Origin: Nocardiopsis listeri NBRC 13360
GTDB lineage: Bacteria; Actinomycetota; Actinomycetes; Streptosporangiales; Streptosporangiaceae
Length of the DNA: 64,000 nt
Reading direction: 5' to 3'
NCBI RefSeq assembly: GCF_001570765.1
Contig: NZ_BCSH01000029.1
Location: 19,228 to 83,227, forward strand
Of this stretch, positions 33,998 through 42,021 are shown piece by piece. The notes below the pieces were generated by a model. The model saw nothing but the letters and a program-made list of their open reading frames with translations. It ran no database searches and was not told the DNA's origin. Made by a program: the position numbers and the translations under genes. Each line of letters starts with the position of its first letter. The first letter of the stretch is position 1.

Positions 33998-35566
33998 GTG
34001 CGCACACGTCTCGTGACCGTGTTGCTCGCCCTGATCACCGCATTCCTGGTGATTCCCGGGGCGGCGGCGACGGCAGACGAACAGGGCGGTGAGGCGCTGC
34101 ACGGTCAGATCACTCAGCCCGATGATCGGGATCTCGGTGTGGAAGGCATCGAGATCACGGTCTTCGAGGGTGATGACGAGATCGAAGCGGCGGCGACCGA
34201 CTCTGATGGAAATTGGGAAGTGGTGTTGCCCGGACCGGGCGACTACCGCGCAGTGGTGGATCAGGAGTCCATCCCCAGCGAGTACGAGGTCCGCGAGACG
34301 GTTCTCCTCGTCGGCGGTGAGGCCGAGGTGACGGTCGAGGCCGACGAGCGGCGACCGTTGATCGTCGCCTTGGACGAGGCCGGTACGGCCGCGGAGGAGC
34401 CGGAGGAATCGGAGAGCCCCGCGGAGGGTGACGGCGCCGCGGAGGAGGACGAGGAGGCCGCCGCCGACGACGAGGCCCTGGAGGTCGAGGGGGTCAGTGG
34501 TGGCTTCGGTGATCGGTTCGCCCAGCTGACCGCGGCCGGTCTTCTCTTCGGCCTGGTCATCGCGGTTTCCGCGATCGGTCTGTCGTTGATCTTCGGGACG
34601 ACGCAGATCATCAACTTCTCGCACGGTGACATGGTCACCTTCGGCGCGATGATGGCGCTCCTCTTCAGCACCGGCGCGGCCGGGATGGGCAACTCCCTGT
34701 TGGCGATCTTCGCCGGTCTGGGCGTGGCGATCCTGTTGGGCGCGTTCATGGAGAACAGGCTCGGTCGGACCCTGTTGATCGTTCTGCAGTGGACGGCGGT
34801 CTTCGGTGGTATCGCCCTGGCGACCCTGTTGGGTGTGCTCGGTGACGCCGTCGAGTGGCAGGTGCCGCTGTGGTCGGCGGCCGCGATCGCGGTGGTCATG
34901 GGCGCGGTGCTGGGCGGCACGATGGAGCGCTACCTGTGGCGTCCGTTGCGCAAGCGCAACGTGGCCCTGATCCAGATGTTCATCGTGTCGATCGGTGTGG
35001 CGCTGGTCCTGCGGCACGTGCTCCTGGTGCTGTTCGGCGCGAACCGGACGCGGTACGCGGGTTTCCAGGTGCAGGAGTTGGTGCACCTGGGTCCGGTGTC
35101 GATGCCGCCTCGCGACCTGGTGATCATCGCCGTGGCCATCGTGGTCCTGGTGTTGGTGGCGTGCCTGTTGCAGTTCACCCGTATCGGCAAGGCGATGCGC
35201 GCGGTCTCGGACAACCGGGACCTGGCGGAGTCGTCGGGTATCGACGTGGACCGCGTGACGATGTACGTGTGGTTGCTCGGTGGTGGTCTGGCTTCGCTGG
35301 GCGGTGTGCTCTTCGGCCTGAACCAGGTCGTGGACTACGAGATGGGCTTCCGTCTGCTGCTGCTGATGTTCGCCGCGGTGATCCTCGGTGGTCTGGGCAC
35401 GGCCTACGGAGCGATGGTCGGCGGTCTGGCCGTCGGTCTGGTGGCGATGTTGTCCACCCTGTGGTTCCCCGCACAGCTCATGAACGCGTGGGCTCTGGCC
35501 CTGATGATCCTCATGCTGCTGCTCAGGCCCCAGGGTCTGCTCGGTTCGCGTGAGCGGGTCGGCTAG
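33998..35566 (+). CDS. livH: Branched-chain amino acid permease with secreted N-terminal domain
   Basis: 522 residues; an ordinary LivH has about 300. Residues 1-25 are a signal sequence (LVTVLLALITAFLVIPGAAATA), followed by a beta-sandwich of the carboxypeptidase-regulatory/prealbumin type (HGQITQPDDR... VEGIEITVFEG... DSDGNWEVVLPGPGDYRAVV) and a Glu/Ala-rich linker (about residues 125-165). The rest is a LivH permease with FGTTQIINFSHGDMVTFGA, the EAA-like loop IGKAMRAVSDN and the C-terminal LLRPQGLLGS. GTG at 33998 follows AAGGAG and gives a proper signal peptide; an ATG at 33950 would spoil it. First gene of livHMGF. The extra domain would lie outside the cell and may meet the binding protein. 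Confidence 0.88.
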   Translation: MRTRLVTVLLALITAFLVIPGAAATADEQGGEALHGQITQPDDRDLGVEGIEITVFEGDDEIEAAATDSDGNWEVVLPGPGDYRAVVDQESIPSEYEVRETVLLVGGEAEVTVEADERRPLIVALDEAGTAAEEPEESESPAEGDGAAEEDEEAAADDEALEVEGVSGGFGDRFAQLTAAGLLFGLVIAVSAIGLSLIFGTTQIINFSHGDMVTFGAMMALLFSTGAAGMGNSLLAIFAGLGVAILLGAFMENRLGRTLLIVLQWTAVFGGIALATLLGVLGDAVEWQVPLWSAAAIAVVMGAVLGGTMERYLWRPLRKRNVALIQMFIVSIGVALVLRHVLLVLFGANRTRYAGFQVQELVHLGPVSMPPRDLVIIAVAIVVLVLVACLLQFTRIGKAMRAVSDNRDLAESSGIDVDRVTMYVWLLGGGLASLGGVLFGLNQVVDYEMGFRLLLLMFAAVILGGLGTAYGAMVGGLAVGLVAMLSTLWFPAQLMNAWALALMILMLLLRPQGLLGSRERVG

Positions 35567-35577
35567 GAGAGGTAACG

Positions 35578-36567
35578 ATGGATATTCTCATGATCCTCGC
35601 CGAGGCCGCTCGATCCGCGGTCGGTCCGGTCGCGGCGATCTACGCGTTGGCCGCTGTGGGGTTGAACCTGCACTTCGGTTACACGGGTCTGCTGAACTTC
35701 GGTCAGGTCGGCTTCATGCTGGTGGGCGCCTATGGCGTGGGAATCAGCGTGGCGGTGTTCGACCTGCCGGTGCTGGTCGGTTTCCTCGTGGGTCTGGGTT
35801 GCGCGCTGGTGTTGGCGTTGCTGCTCGGTATTCCGACTCTGCGGTTGCGGGCCGACTACCTGGCGATCACGACGATCGCGGCGGCGGAGGTGCTGCGCCT
35901 GGTGTACCGGGCGGGGTTCGCCGAGCCGGTGACCAACGGTGTCTATGGTCTGCAGAACCTGTCCTCGGGCTTTCGTGAGGTGAACCCGTTCGACGCGGGT
36001 GGGCGTTACGGGTTCGGGGCGATGACGTTCACCGGCAACCAGATGTGGTTGATGACGGTGACGTGGGGCTTGGTGGCGCTGTTCGCCGTGTTCACGTGGA
36101 TGTTGATCCACAGCCCTTGGGGCCGGGTGATCAAGGGCGTTCGGGAGGACGAGGACGCGGTGCGCAGCCTCGGCAAGAACGTGTTCGCCTACAAGATGCA
36201 GGCGTTGGTGCTGGGTGGTCTGATCGGTGCGTTGGCGGGCGCGATGCTCGCGGTGCACCAGGGGGCGATCCAGCCGGACCAGTTCAAGCCGCAGGTGACC
36301 TTCTTCCTGTGGGTGATCCTGCTGTTGGGCGGTGCGGGCCGTGTGTTCGGTCCGATCATCGGTTCGATGGCGTTCTGGTTCCTGATGAACTTCACGGACG
36401 GGTTCTTGAAGGGCCTTGGCCGTGAGGGGTTGTTGCCCTTCCTGGAGGGACCCGACTATGGCGCGATCCAGCTGGCCTTCGTGGGGCTGTTGCTGGTGCT
36501 GCTGATCGTCTTCCGGCCGCAGGGCCTCATCGGTGACCGCAAGGAGATGCTGATCAATGTCAAGTGA
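35578..36567 (+). CDS. livM: Branched-chain amino acid permease
   Basis: 329 residues with about nine helices. Second permease of the leucine/isoleucine/valine importer. LivM features: GLNLHFGYTGLLNFGQVGFMLVGAYG near the N-terminus, the cytoplasmic loop WGRVIKGVREDEDAVRSLGKN, and the C-terminal RPQGLIGDRKE. Starts 12 bases after livH with GGAGAGG upstream, and overlaps livG by 11 bases. No odd features. Confidence 0.94.
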   Translation: MDILMILAEAARSAVGPVAAIYALAAVGLNLHFGYTGLLNFGQVGFMLVGAYGVGISVAVFDLPVLVGFLVGLGCALVLALLLGIPTLRLRADYLAITTIAAAEVLRLVYRAGFAEPVTNGVYGLQNLSSGFREVNPFDAGGRYGFGAMTFTGNQMWLMTVTWGLVALFAVFTWMLIHSPWGRVIKGVREDEDAVRSLGKNVFAYKMQALVLGGLIGALAGAMLAVHQGAIQPDQFKPQVTFFLWVILLLGGAGRVFGPIIGSMAFWFLMNFTDGFLKGLGREGLLPFLEGPDYGAIQLAFVGLLLVLLIVFRPQGLIGDRKEMLINVK

Positions 36568-37435
36568 TGAGGTGGACACCTCCGCGGCGGTCGAGGTCGA
36601 CCGGATGGCGGACGCGGTGGCCGAGCCCGGGTCGCCGAAGTCGGATCCGATCCTGGTGGCCGACAGCGTGAAGCGTTCCTTCGGTGGTCTGACCGCGGTG
36701 GACGTGAACCACTTGGAGGTACAGCGGGGGACGATCACGGCGCTGATCGGTCCGAACGGTGCGGGCAAGTCGACGTTCTTCAACCTGTTGACCGGGTTCG
36801 ACCGGGTGGACAAGGGCCGCTGGACGTTCGAGGGAAGGCCGATCAACGGTCGTCGTGGCCACCAGGTGGCGCGGGCCGGGATGGTACGGACGTTCCAGTT
36901 GACCAAGGCCCTGACCCGCATGACGGTGCTCGACAACATGTTGTTGGGTGCTCAGGGCCAGTTGGGCGAGCGGATGGTCGGCGCGTTCCTGCGGCCGATG
37001 TGGCGTTCGCAGGAGCAGGCCAACACCGAGCGCGCCATGGAGTTGTTGGAGCGCTTCAAGCTCGTCGACAAGCGTCAGGACATGGCGGGTTCGTTGTCGG
37101 GTGGTCAGCGCAAGCTGTTGGAGATGGCGCGCGCGTTGATGACCGATCCGAGCATGATCATGTTGGACGAGCCGATGGCGGGTGTGAACCCCGCTCTGGT
37201 GCAGTCGCTGTTGCAGCACATCACGTCGTTGCGGGACGAGGGCAAGACGGTCCTGTTCGTCGAGCACGACATGGACGTGATCATGGGCATCAGCGACTGG
37301 ATCGTGGTGTTGGCGCAGGGCGGGGTGATCGCGGAGGGTCGTCCCTCGGACATCCGGTCCGACCAGCAGGTGATCGACGCCTACCTGGGAGCCCAGGAGG
37401 TCGAGGGTGAGTCCGGGGAGAGTGGCGATGAGTGA
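36557..37435 (+). CDS. livG: Branched-chain amino acid ABC ATPase LivG
   Basis: 292 residues. ATPase of the importer. Walker A GPNGAGKSTFFN, the LivG-type insertion after it, signature LSGGQRKLLEM, Walker B MIMLDEPMAGVNP and the H-loop FVEHDMDVIM are all intact. An extra ~30-residue acidic N-terminus precedes the domain. Overlaps livM by 11 and livF by 8 bases, so translation is coupled. Confidence 0.95.
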   Translation: MSSDEVDTSAAVEVDRMADAVAEPGSPKSDPILVADSVKRSFGGLTAVDVNHLEVQRGTITALIGPNGAGKSTFFNLLTGFDRVDKGRWTFEGRPINGRRGHQVARAGMVRTFQLTKALTRMTVLDNMLLGAQGQLGERMVGAFLRPMWRSQEQANTERAMELLERFKLVDKRQDMAGSLSGGQRKLLEMARALMTDPSMIMLDEPMAGVNPALVQSLLQHITSLRDEGKTVLFVEHDMDVIMGISDWIVVLAQGGVIAEGRPSDIRSDQQVIDAYLGAQEVEGESGESGDE

Positions 37436-38285
37436 GGGGAACGGCGGGTCGCGCCCTGAGCCGGAGGAGGTTCCGGTGGAGGTCGAGGAGGCCGCCGCGG
37501 TCCAGGAGCATCGTGAGGAGGTCCTGGAGCACGCGGGCGCGGCCTTGGAGGTGGGTGGCCCGGAGGACCATCTGCTGTTGGCCCAGGACATGGTGGCCGG
37601 TTACGTGCCGGGGGTGAACATCCTGAACGGGTGCACCCTGACCCTGTCCGAGGGCGAGGTCGTGGCGATCATCGGTCCGAACGGCGCGGGCAAGTCGACG
37701 TTGATCAAGACGATCTTCGGACTGATCCCGGTGCGGGAGGGTTCCTTGACGTTGCGGGGTTCGAGTATCGCGGGTCTGCCGGCGCACGGTCTGGTGGAGC
37801 GTGGTGTGGGGTACGTGCCGCAGACGCGGAACGTGTTCCCTTCCCTGACGATCGAGGAGAACCTCCAGATGGGGGCGTTCCTTCGGCCGAAGTCGTTCGC
37901 CGAGCGGTTCGCTGTGGTCTCGGATCTGTTCCCGTTGTTGGGGAAGCGGCGCCGGGCCAAGGCGGGTTCGCTGTCGGGCGGTGAGCGCCAGATGGTGGCT
38001 ATGGGGCGGGCCTTGATGATGGACCCGTCGGTGCTGCTGTTGGACGAGCCGACCGCGGGGTTGTCGCCGATCTACCAGGAGGAGGTCTTCCAGCGGGTCA
38101 AGGAGGTCAACTCCACGGGTGTCTCGGTGGTCATGGTGGAGCAGAACGCGCGGCGTTGTCTGCAGATCTGTGACCGCGGGTACGTGTTGGACCAGGGCCG
38201 GAACGCGTACACGGGTACGGGTCGGGACCTGTTGAACGATTCGAACGTGGTCGAGTTGTACCTGGGGACGCTCGCGAAGGCGTGA
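37428..38285 (+). CDS. livF: Branched-chain amino acid ABC ATPase LivF
   Basis: 285 residues. Second ATPase of the importer: Walker A GPNGAGKSTLIK, signature LSGGERQMVAM, Walker B VLLLDEPTAGLSP, H-loop MVEQNARRCL. It has an acidic Glu/Val-rich N-terminal extension of about 45 residues before the ATPase core, longer than usual. ATG at 37428 follows GGAGAG and overlaps livG. Last gene of the operon, followed by a terminator. Confidence 0.95.
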   Translation: MSEGNGGSRPEPEEVPVEVEEAAAVQEHREEVLEHAGAALEVGGPEDHLLLAQDMVAGYVPGVNILNGCTLTLSEGEVVAIIGPNGAGKSTLIKTIFGLIPVREGSLTLRGSSIAGLPAHGLVERGVGYVPQTRNVFPSLTIEENLQMGAFLRPKSFAERFAVVSDLFPLLGKRRRAKAGSLSGGERQMVAMGRALMMDPSVLLLDEPTAGLSPIYQEEVFQRVKEVNSTGVSVVMVEQNARRCLQICDRGYVLDQGRNAYTGTGRDLLNDSNVVELYLGTLAKA

Positions 38286-38313
38286 ATGTCGGGTCTTGGG
38301 GCCCGGGCGAAGA

Positions 38314-38341
38314 GGGGGTGGGACCGCGCGGTCCCACCCCC
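38314..38341. terminator. Bidirectional terminator between livF and livK-like gene
   Basis: GGGGGTGGGACC (38314-38325) and GGTCCCACCCCC (38330-38341), 12 bp perfect, loop GCGC, between convergent transcription units. Confidence 0.75.
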
Positions 38342-38366
38342 TCCGTCGTGTTCGTGGTGTGAGGGG

Positions 38367-39599
38367 TCAGCCCTGGGGTGAGTATTCGGTGTAGCCGAGG
38401 ATCTCGTAGCCGTCGTCTCCGAAGTGGAAGAGCTCGAAGGTGGCGGAGGTGGGGTCGCCGTTGTCATCGAAGTCGATGTTTCCGCTGGTGCCCTGGTAGT
38501 CGATGCTCTCGCCCTGGTCGAGGAGGTCGCGGCATTCCTCGAAGGAGTTGCATTCGGTGCCTTCGGGGCGGCTGATCTCGGGCAGGTGTTCGACGTAGAC
38601 GGTCGGGTCCGGCGACTCGGCGGATTCGGCGGCCAGGGCGATGGCGGTGACGCAGTCGAAGATCTGGGGCGCGAACTGGAAGGCTGAGAGTTCGGGGTCG
38701 AATTCGCGCAGCCCTTCGTTGAACCCGGGGTTGTCGGCGCTGGGGGCGACCCCGGTGGTGCCGACGACGGTCTCGGGCCGGTTGTCCGCGACGGTTTCTG
38801 CCAGGCCGGGGTCGTTGAGGCCGTCGGTGAGGTAGAAGGTACTGCGGACCTGGCTTTCGATGAGGGCGGCCATGAGCTGTGTGCCCTCTTCGAAGGAGAT
38901 GAGGGCGATGGCGTCGGCGTCGGCTCGGAAGACCCCGTCGATGACGGCGCCGAAGTTGGTGCTGTCGGGGTCGTAGGTCTCGCTGACGAGGACGTCGACG
39001 CCGAGGGAGTTCAGTTCGTTCTCGACGGCCGTGAGGTAGCCGGTGCCGTAGTCGTCGGCGCGGGCGACGATGGCGGCGGAGGTGTGGCCGTCCTCGACGA
39101 TCTGTTGGGCGAGGACGGGGCCCGCCATGAGGTCGCTGGGGGCGGTGCGGAAGAAGTAGCCGTCGTCGTCGATCTCGGAGAGTTCGGGGGCGGTGTTGGA
39201 GCCCGAGCACTGGACGATCTCGGCGCCGGTGATGGTGTCGTAGGTGGCCTGGGTCATGGCGGAGGCGGCGGCGCCGATGACGGCGTTGACGTTGTCGTTG
39301 ACGAGGGCGTTGGCGGCTTCGTTGGCCTGGGCGTTGTCGCCGGCCTCGTCGGCTTGGACGGGTGGTGGTACCTGTTCGCCGAGGATGCCGCCGGCGTCGT
39401 TGATCTGGGAGATGGCGTATTCGACGGCGGAGAGCTGGGGCGGGCCGAGGAAGGCCAGGGATCCGGTCTGTGGGTAGAGCAGGCCGTAGGTGAAGGCGCT
39501 GTCCTCGGTTTCGGACGCGTCGGAGCAGGCGCTGAGGGTGAGTACGACGGCGAGCGCGGTGGCGGTGAGCGCCAGGGCCGGGCGCGTGTCGGTGGTCAT
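38367..39599 (-). CDS. Branched-chain amino acid-binding lipoprotein, copy 1
   Basis: 410 residues from ATG at 39599. Signal peptide with lipobox LSAC, then a Peripla_BP_6 (LivK-type) binding protein: TYGLLYPQTGSLAFLGPPQ, AVEYAISQINDAGGI, VIGAAASAMTQATYD, CSGSNTAPELSEID and YFFRTAPSD. It shows strong similarity to the next gene, especially the last ~80 residues (EHLPEISRPEGTECNSFEEC). An extension to 39731 has no signal-peptide character and was rejected. Likely delivers substrates to the convergent livHMGF transporter. Confidence 0.92.
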   Translation of the reverse strand: MTTDTRPALALTATALAVVLTLSACSDASETEDSAFTYGLLYPQTGSLAFLGPPQLSAVEYAISQINDAGGILGEQVPPPVQADEAGDNAQANEAANALVNDNVNAVIGAAASAMTQATYDTITGAEIVQCSGSNTAPELSEIDDDGYFFRTAPSDLMAGPVLAQQIVEDGHTSAAIVARADDYGTGYLTAVENELNSLGVDVLVSETYDPDSTNFGAVIDGVFRADADAIALISFEEGTQLMAALIESQVRSTFYLTDGLNDPGLAETVADNRPETVVGTTGVAPSADNPGFNEGLREFDPELSAFQFAPQIFDCVTAIALAAESAESPDPTVYVEHLPEISRPEGTECNSFEECRDLLDQGESIDYQGTSGNIDFDDNGDPTSATFELFHFGDDGYEILGYTEYSPQG

Positions 39600-39887
39600 C
39601 GGGTCGGTCCGTTCGGGGCTCGGGGGGTGGGTGTGGGCCCGGAGTTCGTGTGCGTGGTGGTCGGGCCCGGCGTGCGTGGGGTCGGTCGTGGTGGGCGTCT
39701 CGTACTCGGTCCGTGCCGTGTACGCGGTCACTCCGTACGGATATGACGAGGCACGGCGCGCGGGTGGCGGCCGTGCCGGTCGGGGGAAAGGCCGCCGGGG
39801 GTGCGGGGCGCGGGCCCCGCACCCCCGGCGCGGTGTTGCGTGTGTCGGTGAGTCCGCTACTTCGGGACGTGGCGTCCGGTGTGGGGT

Positions 39888-41135
39888 CTACTCGTCGGCG
39901 GAGTATTCCTCGTAGCCACGGACCTCGTGGGTGTCACCGTCGAAGCCGAAGACCTCGAAGGTGGCGGAGGTGGGGTCGCCGTTGTCATCGAAGTCGATGT
40001 TTCCGCTGGTGCCCTGGTAGTCGATGTCCTCGTCCTCGTTGAGCAGGTCGCGGCATTCCTCGAAGGAGTTGCATTCGGTGCCTTCGGGGCGGCTGATCTC
40101 GGGCAGGTGTTCGACGTAGACGCTCGGGTCGACGGAACCGGCGGATTCGGCGGCCAGGGCGATGGCGGTGACGCAGTCGAAGACCTGCGGGGCGAACTGG
40201 AACACGTCCAGGTCCGTGTCGAACTCGCGGATCCCGTCGTTGAACTCGGGGTTGTCGGCTCCGGGGGCGATGCCGGTGATGCCGTCGACGATGGACGGGT
40301 CGTCCTCGTTGACGGTGGTGCCCAGCTCGGGGCTGTTGAGGCCGTCGGTGATGTAGAGCTGGTCGCCTTCGACGCCGCTTTCGAGGAGTTCGGCGATGAC
40401 CTGGGCGCCCTCTTCGAAGGAGATGAGGGCGACGGCGTCGGGGTCCTCGTTGTCGACGGCGTTGACGACGCTGTCGAAGTTGGTGGCGTCGGGGTCGTAG
40501 GTCTCGGTGAGCGCGACCTCCGCGCCGAGGGCCTCGAGTTCGTTCTGGACGGCCTCGAGGTAGCCGTTGCCGTAGTCGTCGGCGCGGGCGACGATGGCGA
40601 CGCTGGTCTGGTTGTTGGCGACGATCTGGCGGGCCATGACGGGGCCGGACATCAGGTCGCTGGGGGCGGTGCGGAAGAAGTAGCCGCCGTCGTCGATGTC
40701 GCTGAGGTCGGGCGCGGTGTTGGAGCCCGAGCACTGGACGATCTCGGCGCCGGTGACGGTGTCGTAGATCGCCTGGGTCATCCCGGAGGCGGCGGCGCCG
40801 ATGACGGCGTTGACGTCGCTGTTGACGAGGCTGTTGGCGGCCTCGTTGGCCTGGGCGCCGTCGGCGGCCTCGTCACCTTCGACGATCTCGGGGACCTCGG
40901 TGCCGAGGATGCCGCCGGCGGCGTTGATCTCGGAGACCGCGTACTGGGCCGCGGTGATCTGCGGCGGGCCGAGGAAGGCGAGGGCACCGGTCTGGGGGTA
41001 GACGATGCCGTAGGTGAATTCCTCGCCCGCGGAATCTCCGCCGTTCCCGCCGTCGTCACCGTTGCCACACGCGGTCAGCCCCAGCACTAGGGCCGCGGTC
41101 GCGGCAGTGAGTCCTAGGACCTTCTTGCTTGCCAT
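39888..41135 (-). CDS. Branched-chain amino acid-binding lipoprotein, copy 2
   Basis: 415 residues from ATG at 41135. Signal peptide MASKKVLGLTAATAALVLG with lipobox LTAC and a Gly/Asp-rich tether, then a LivK-type binding protein closely related to copy 1 (VIGAAASGMTQAIYD, CSGSNTAPDLSDID). Differences gather in the middle of the protein, where the ligand pocket lies, so the two may bind different amino acids. Same strand as copy 1 with 288 bases between them. GGAG lies 11 bases before the ATG. Confidence 0.92.
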   Translation of the reverse strand: MASKKVLGLTAATAALVLGLTACGNGDDGGNGGDSAGEEFTYGIVYPQTGALAFLGPPQITAAQYAVSEINAAGGILGTEVPEIVEGDEAADGAQANEAANSLVNSDVNAVIGAAASGMTQAIYDTVTGAEIVQCSGSNTAPDLSDIDDGGYFFRTAPSDLMSGPVMARQIVANNQTSVAIVARADDYGNGYLEAVQNELEALGAEVALTETYDPDATNFDSVVNAVDNEDPDAVALISFEEGAQVIAELLESGVEGDQLYITDGLNSPELGTTVNEDDPSIVDGITGIAPGADNPEFNDGIREFDTDLDVFQFAPQVFDCVTAIALAAESAGSVDPSVYVEHLPEISRPEGTECNSFEECRDLLNEDEDIDYQGTSGNIDFDDNGDPTSATFEVFGFDGDTHEVRGYEEYSADE

Positions 41136-41232
41136 GATCGTGGTCACTCCGTTCAACCGGCGGTGCACGTACTGCGTGGCGCAGCCGTGCCGATGATGCA
41201 GATGCGTCCTGAAGTCCGTGATGTGTGGCATG

Positions 41233-41264
41233 GCTTAATCAGGAGCGTTAGTGGAGCTTAATCA
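41233..41264. repeat. Direct repeats upstream of LivK copy 2
   Basis: GCTTAATCA occurs at 41233-41241 and 41256-41264, 23 bp apart, about 100 bases before the copy 2 start. It could be a regulator site in the promoter. The remaining 41265-41518 shows no gene. Confidence 0.4.
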
Positions 41265-41518
41265 TGGAAGTTCCGTTCCGTGAAGCGGGAGGGGGAGGTT
41301 GCGTCCGACTCGCTTTCATGCCGTTATGAACCTGTGGTCAAGGTGGGGGCCATTGGGCCTGGTTCTTGGACGAACGTGACCGATAAGGACCGGCCGGACG
41401 CAATCTGTCATGGTGGTGGGGCACCACACGGGCCGACCGTCGACGTGTGACGGACGGCCCGTGTAGTGATCCTGTGTTCGCCCGTGAAGGTGGGCTTGTC
41501 GTTCGGGTCCCGCCGCGG

Positions 41519-41947
41519 TCAGTTCTGGGGTGCCTCACGGAGCATGCAGGTCAGACGGGAGGTGCACACCTTCCGGCCGGCGTCGTCGGTGATGGTGATG
41601 TCCCAGGTGGTGAGGGTGCGCCCCAGGTGGACGGGGGTGGCGACACCGGTGACGTGGCCCTCGGTGGCGGAGCGGTGGTGGGTCGCGTTGATCTCGATGC
41701 CCACGGCGATGCGCCCGAACCGGTGCGCGTGGATGGTGGAGCCGATGGAGCCGAGGGATTCGGCCAGAACGCAGGAGGCTCCGCCGTGCAGCAGCCCGAA
41801 GGGTTGTCGGTTGCCCTCGACGGGCATGCGACCCACGACGCGTTCGGGTGAGGCCTCGGTGACCTCGATGCCCATGGTGTCGCCCAGGCCGCCGGTGAGT
41901 GTTCCGGAGTCCAGCATTTCCTTGAGTTCCCGGGCCTGCGTGCTCAT
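41519..41947 (-). CDS. PaaI/MenI-type hotdog thioesterase
   Basis: 142 residues, a single hotdog domain. The catalytic-type segment is PFGLLHGGASCVLAESLGS, with His and the later Glu of the family, and ATHHRSATEGHVTGVATPVHLGRT downstream. Hydrolyses acyl-CoA thioesters, with likely substrates being 1,4-dihydroxy-2-naphthoyl-CoA or phenylacetyl-CoA derivatives; these cannot be told apart here. ATG start with GGAAGG upstream. Divergent from polA with a short shared promoter region. Confidence 0.85.
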   Translation of the reverse strand: MSTQARELKEMLDSGTLTGGLGDTMGIEVTEASPERVVGRMPVEGNRQPFGLLHGGASCVLAESLGSIGSTIHAHRFGRIAVGIEINATHHRSATEGHVTGVATPVHLGRTLTTWDITITDDAGRKVCTSRLTCMLREAPQN

Positions 41948-42008
41948 GGTGGTGCCTTCCGATCCGCTGTTCCCGTGGTGATGGCCACGGAGTGTCCCCA
42001 GCGCATCC

Positions 42009-42021
42009 TAAGATTCCCCTT
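42009..42021 (+). promoter_or_regulatory. Leaderless -10 element of polA
   Basis: TAAGAT at 42009-42014, seven bases, then GTG at 42022 (a second GTG follows at once). Confidence 0.5.
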
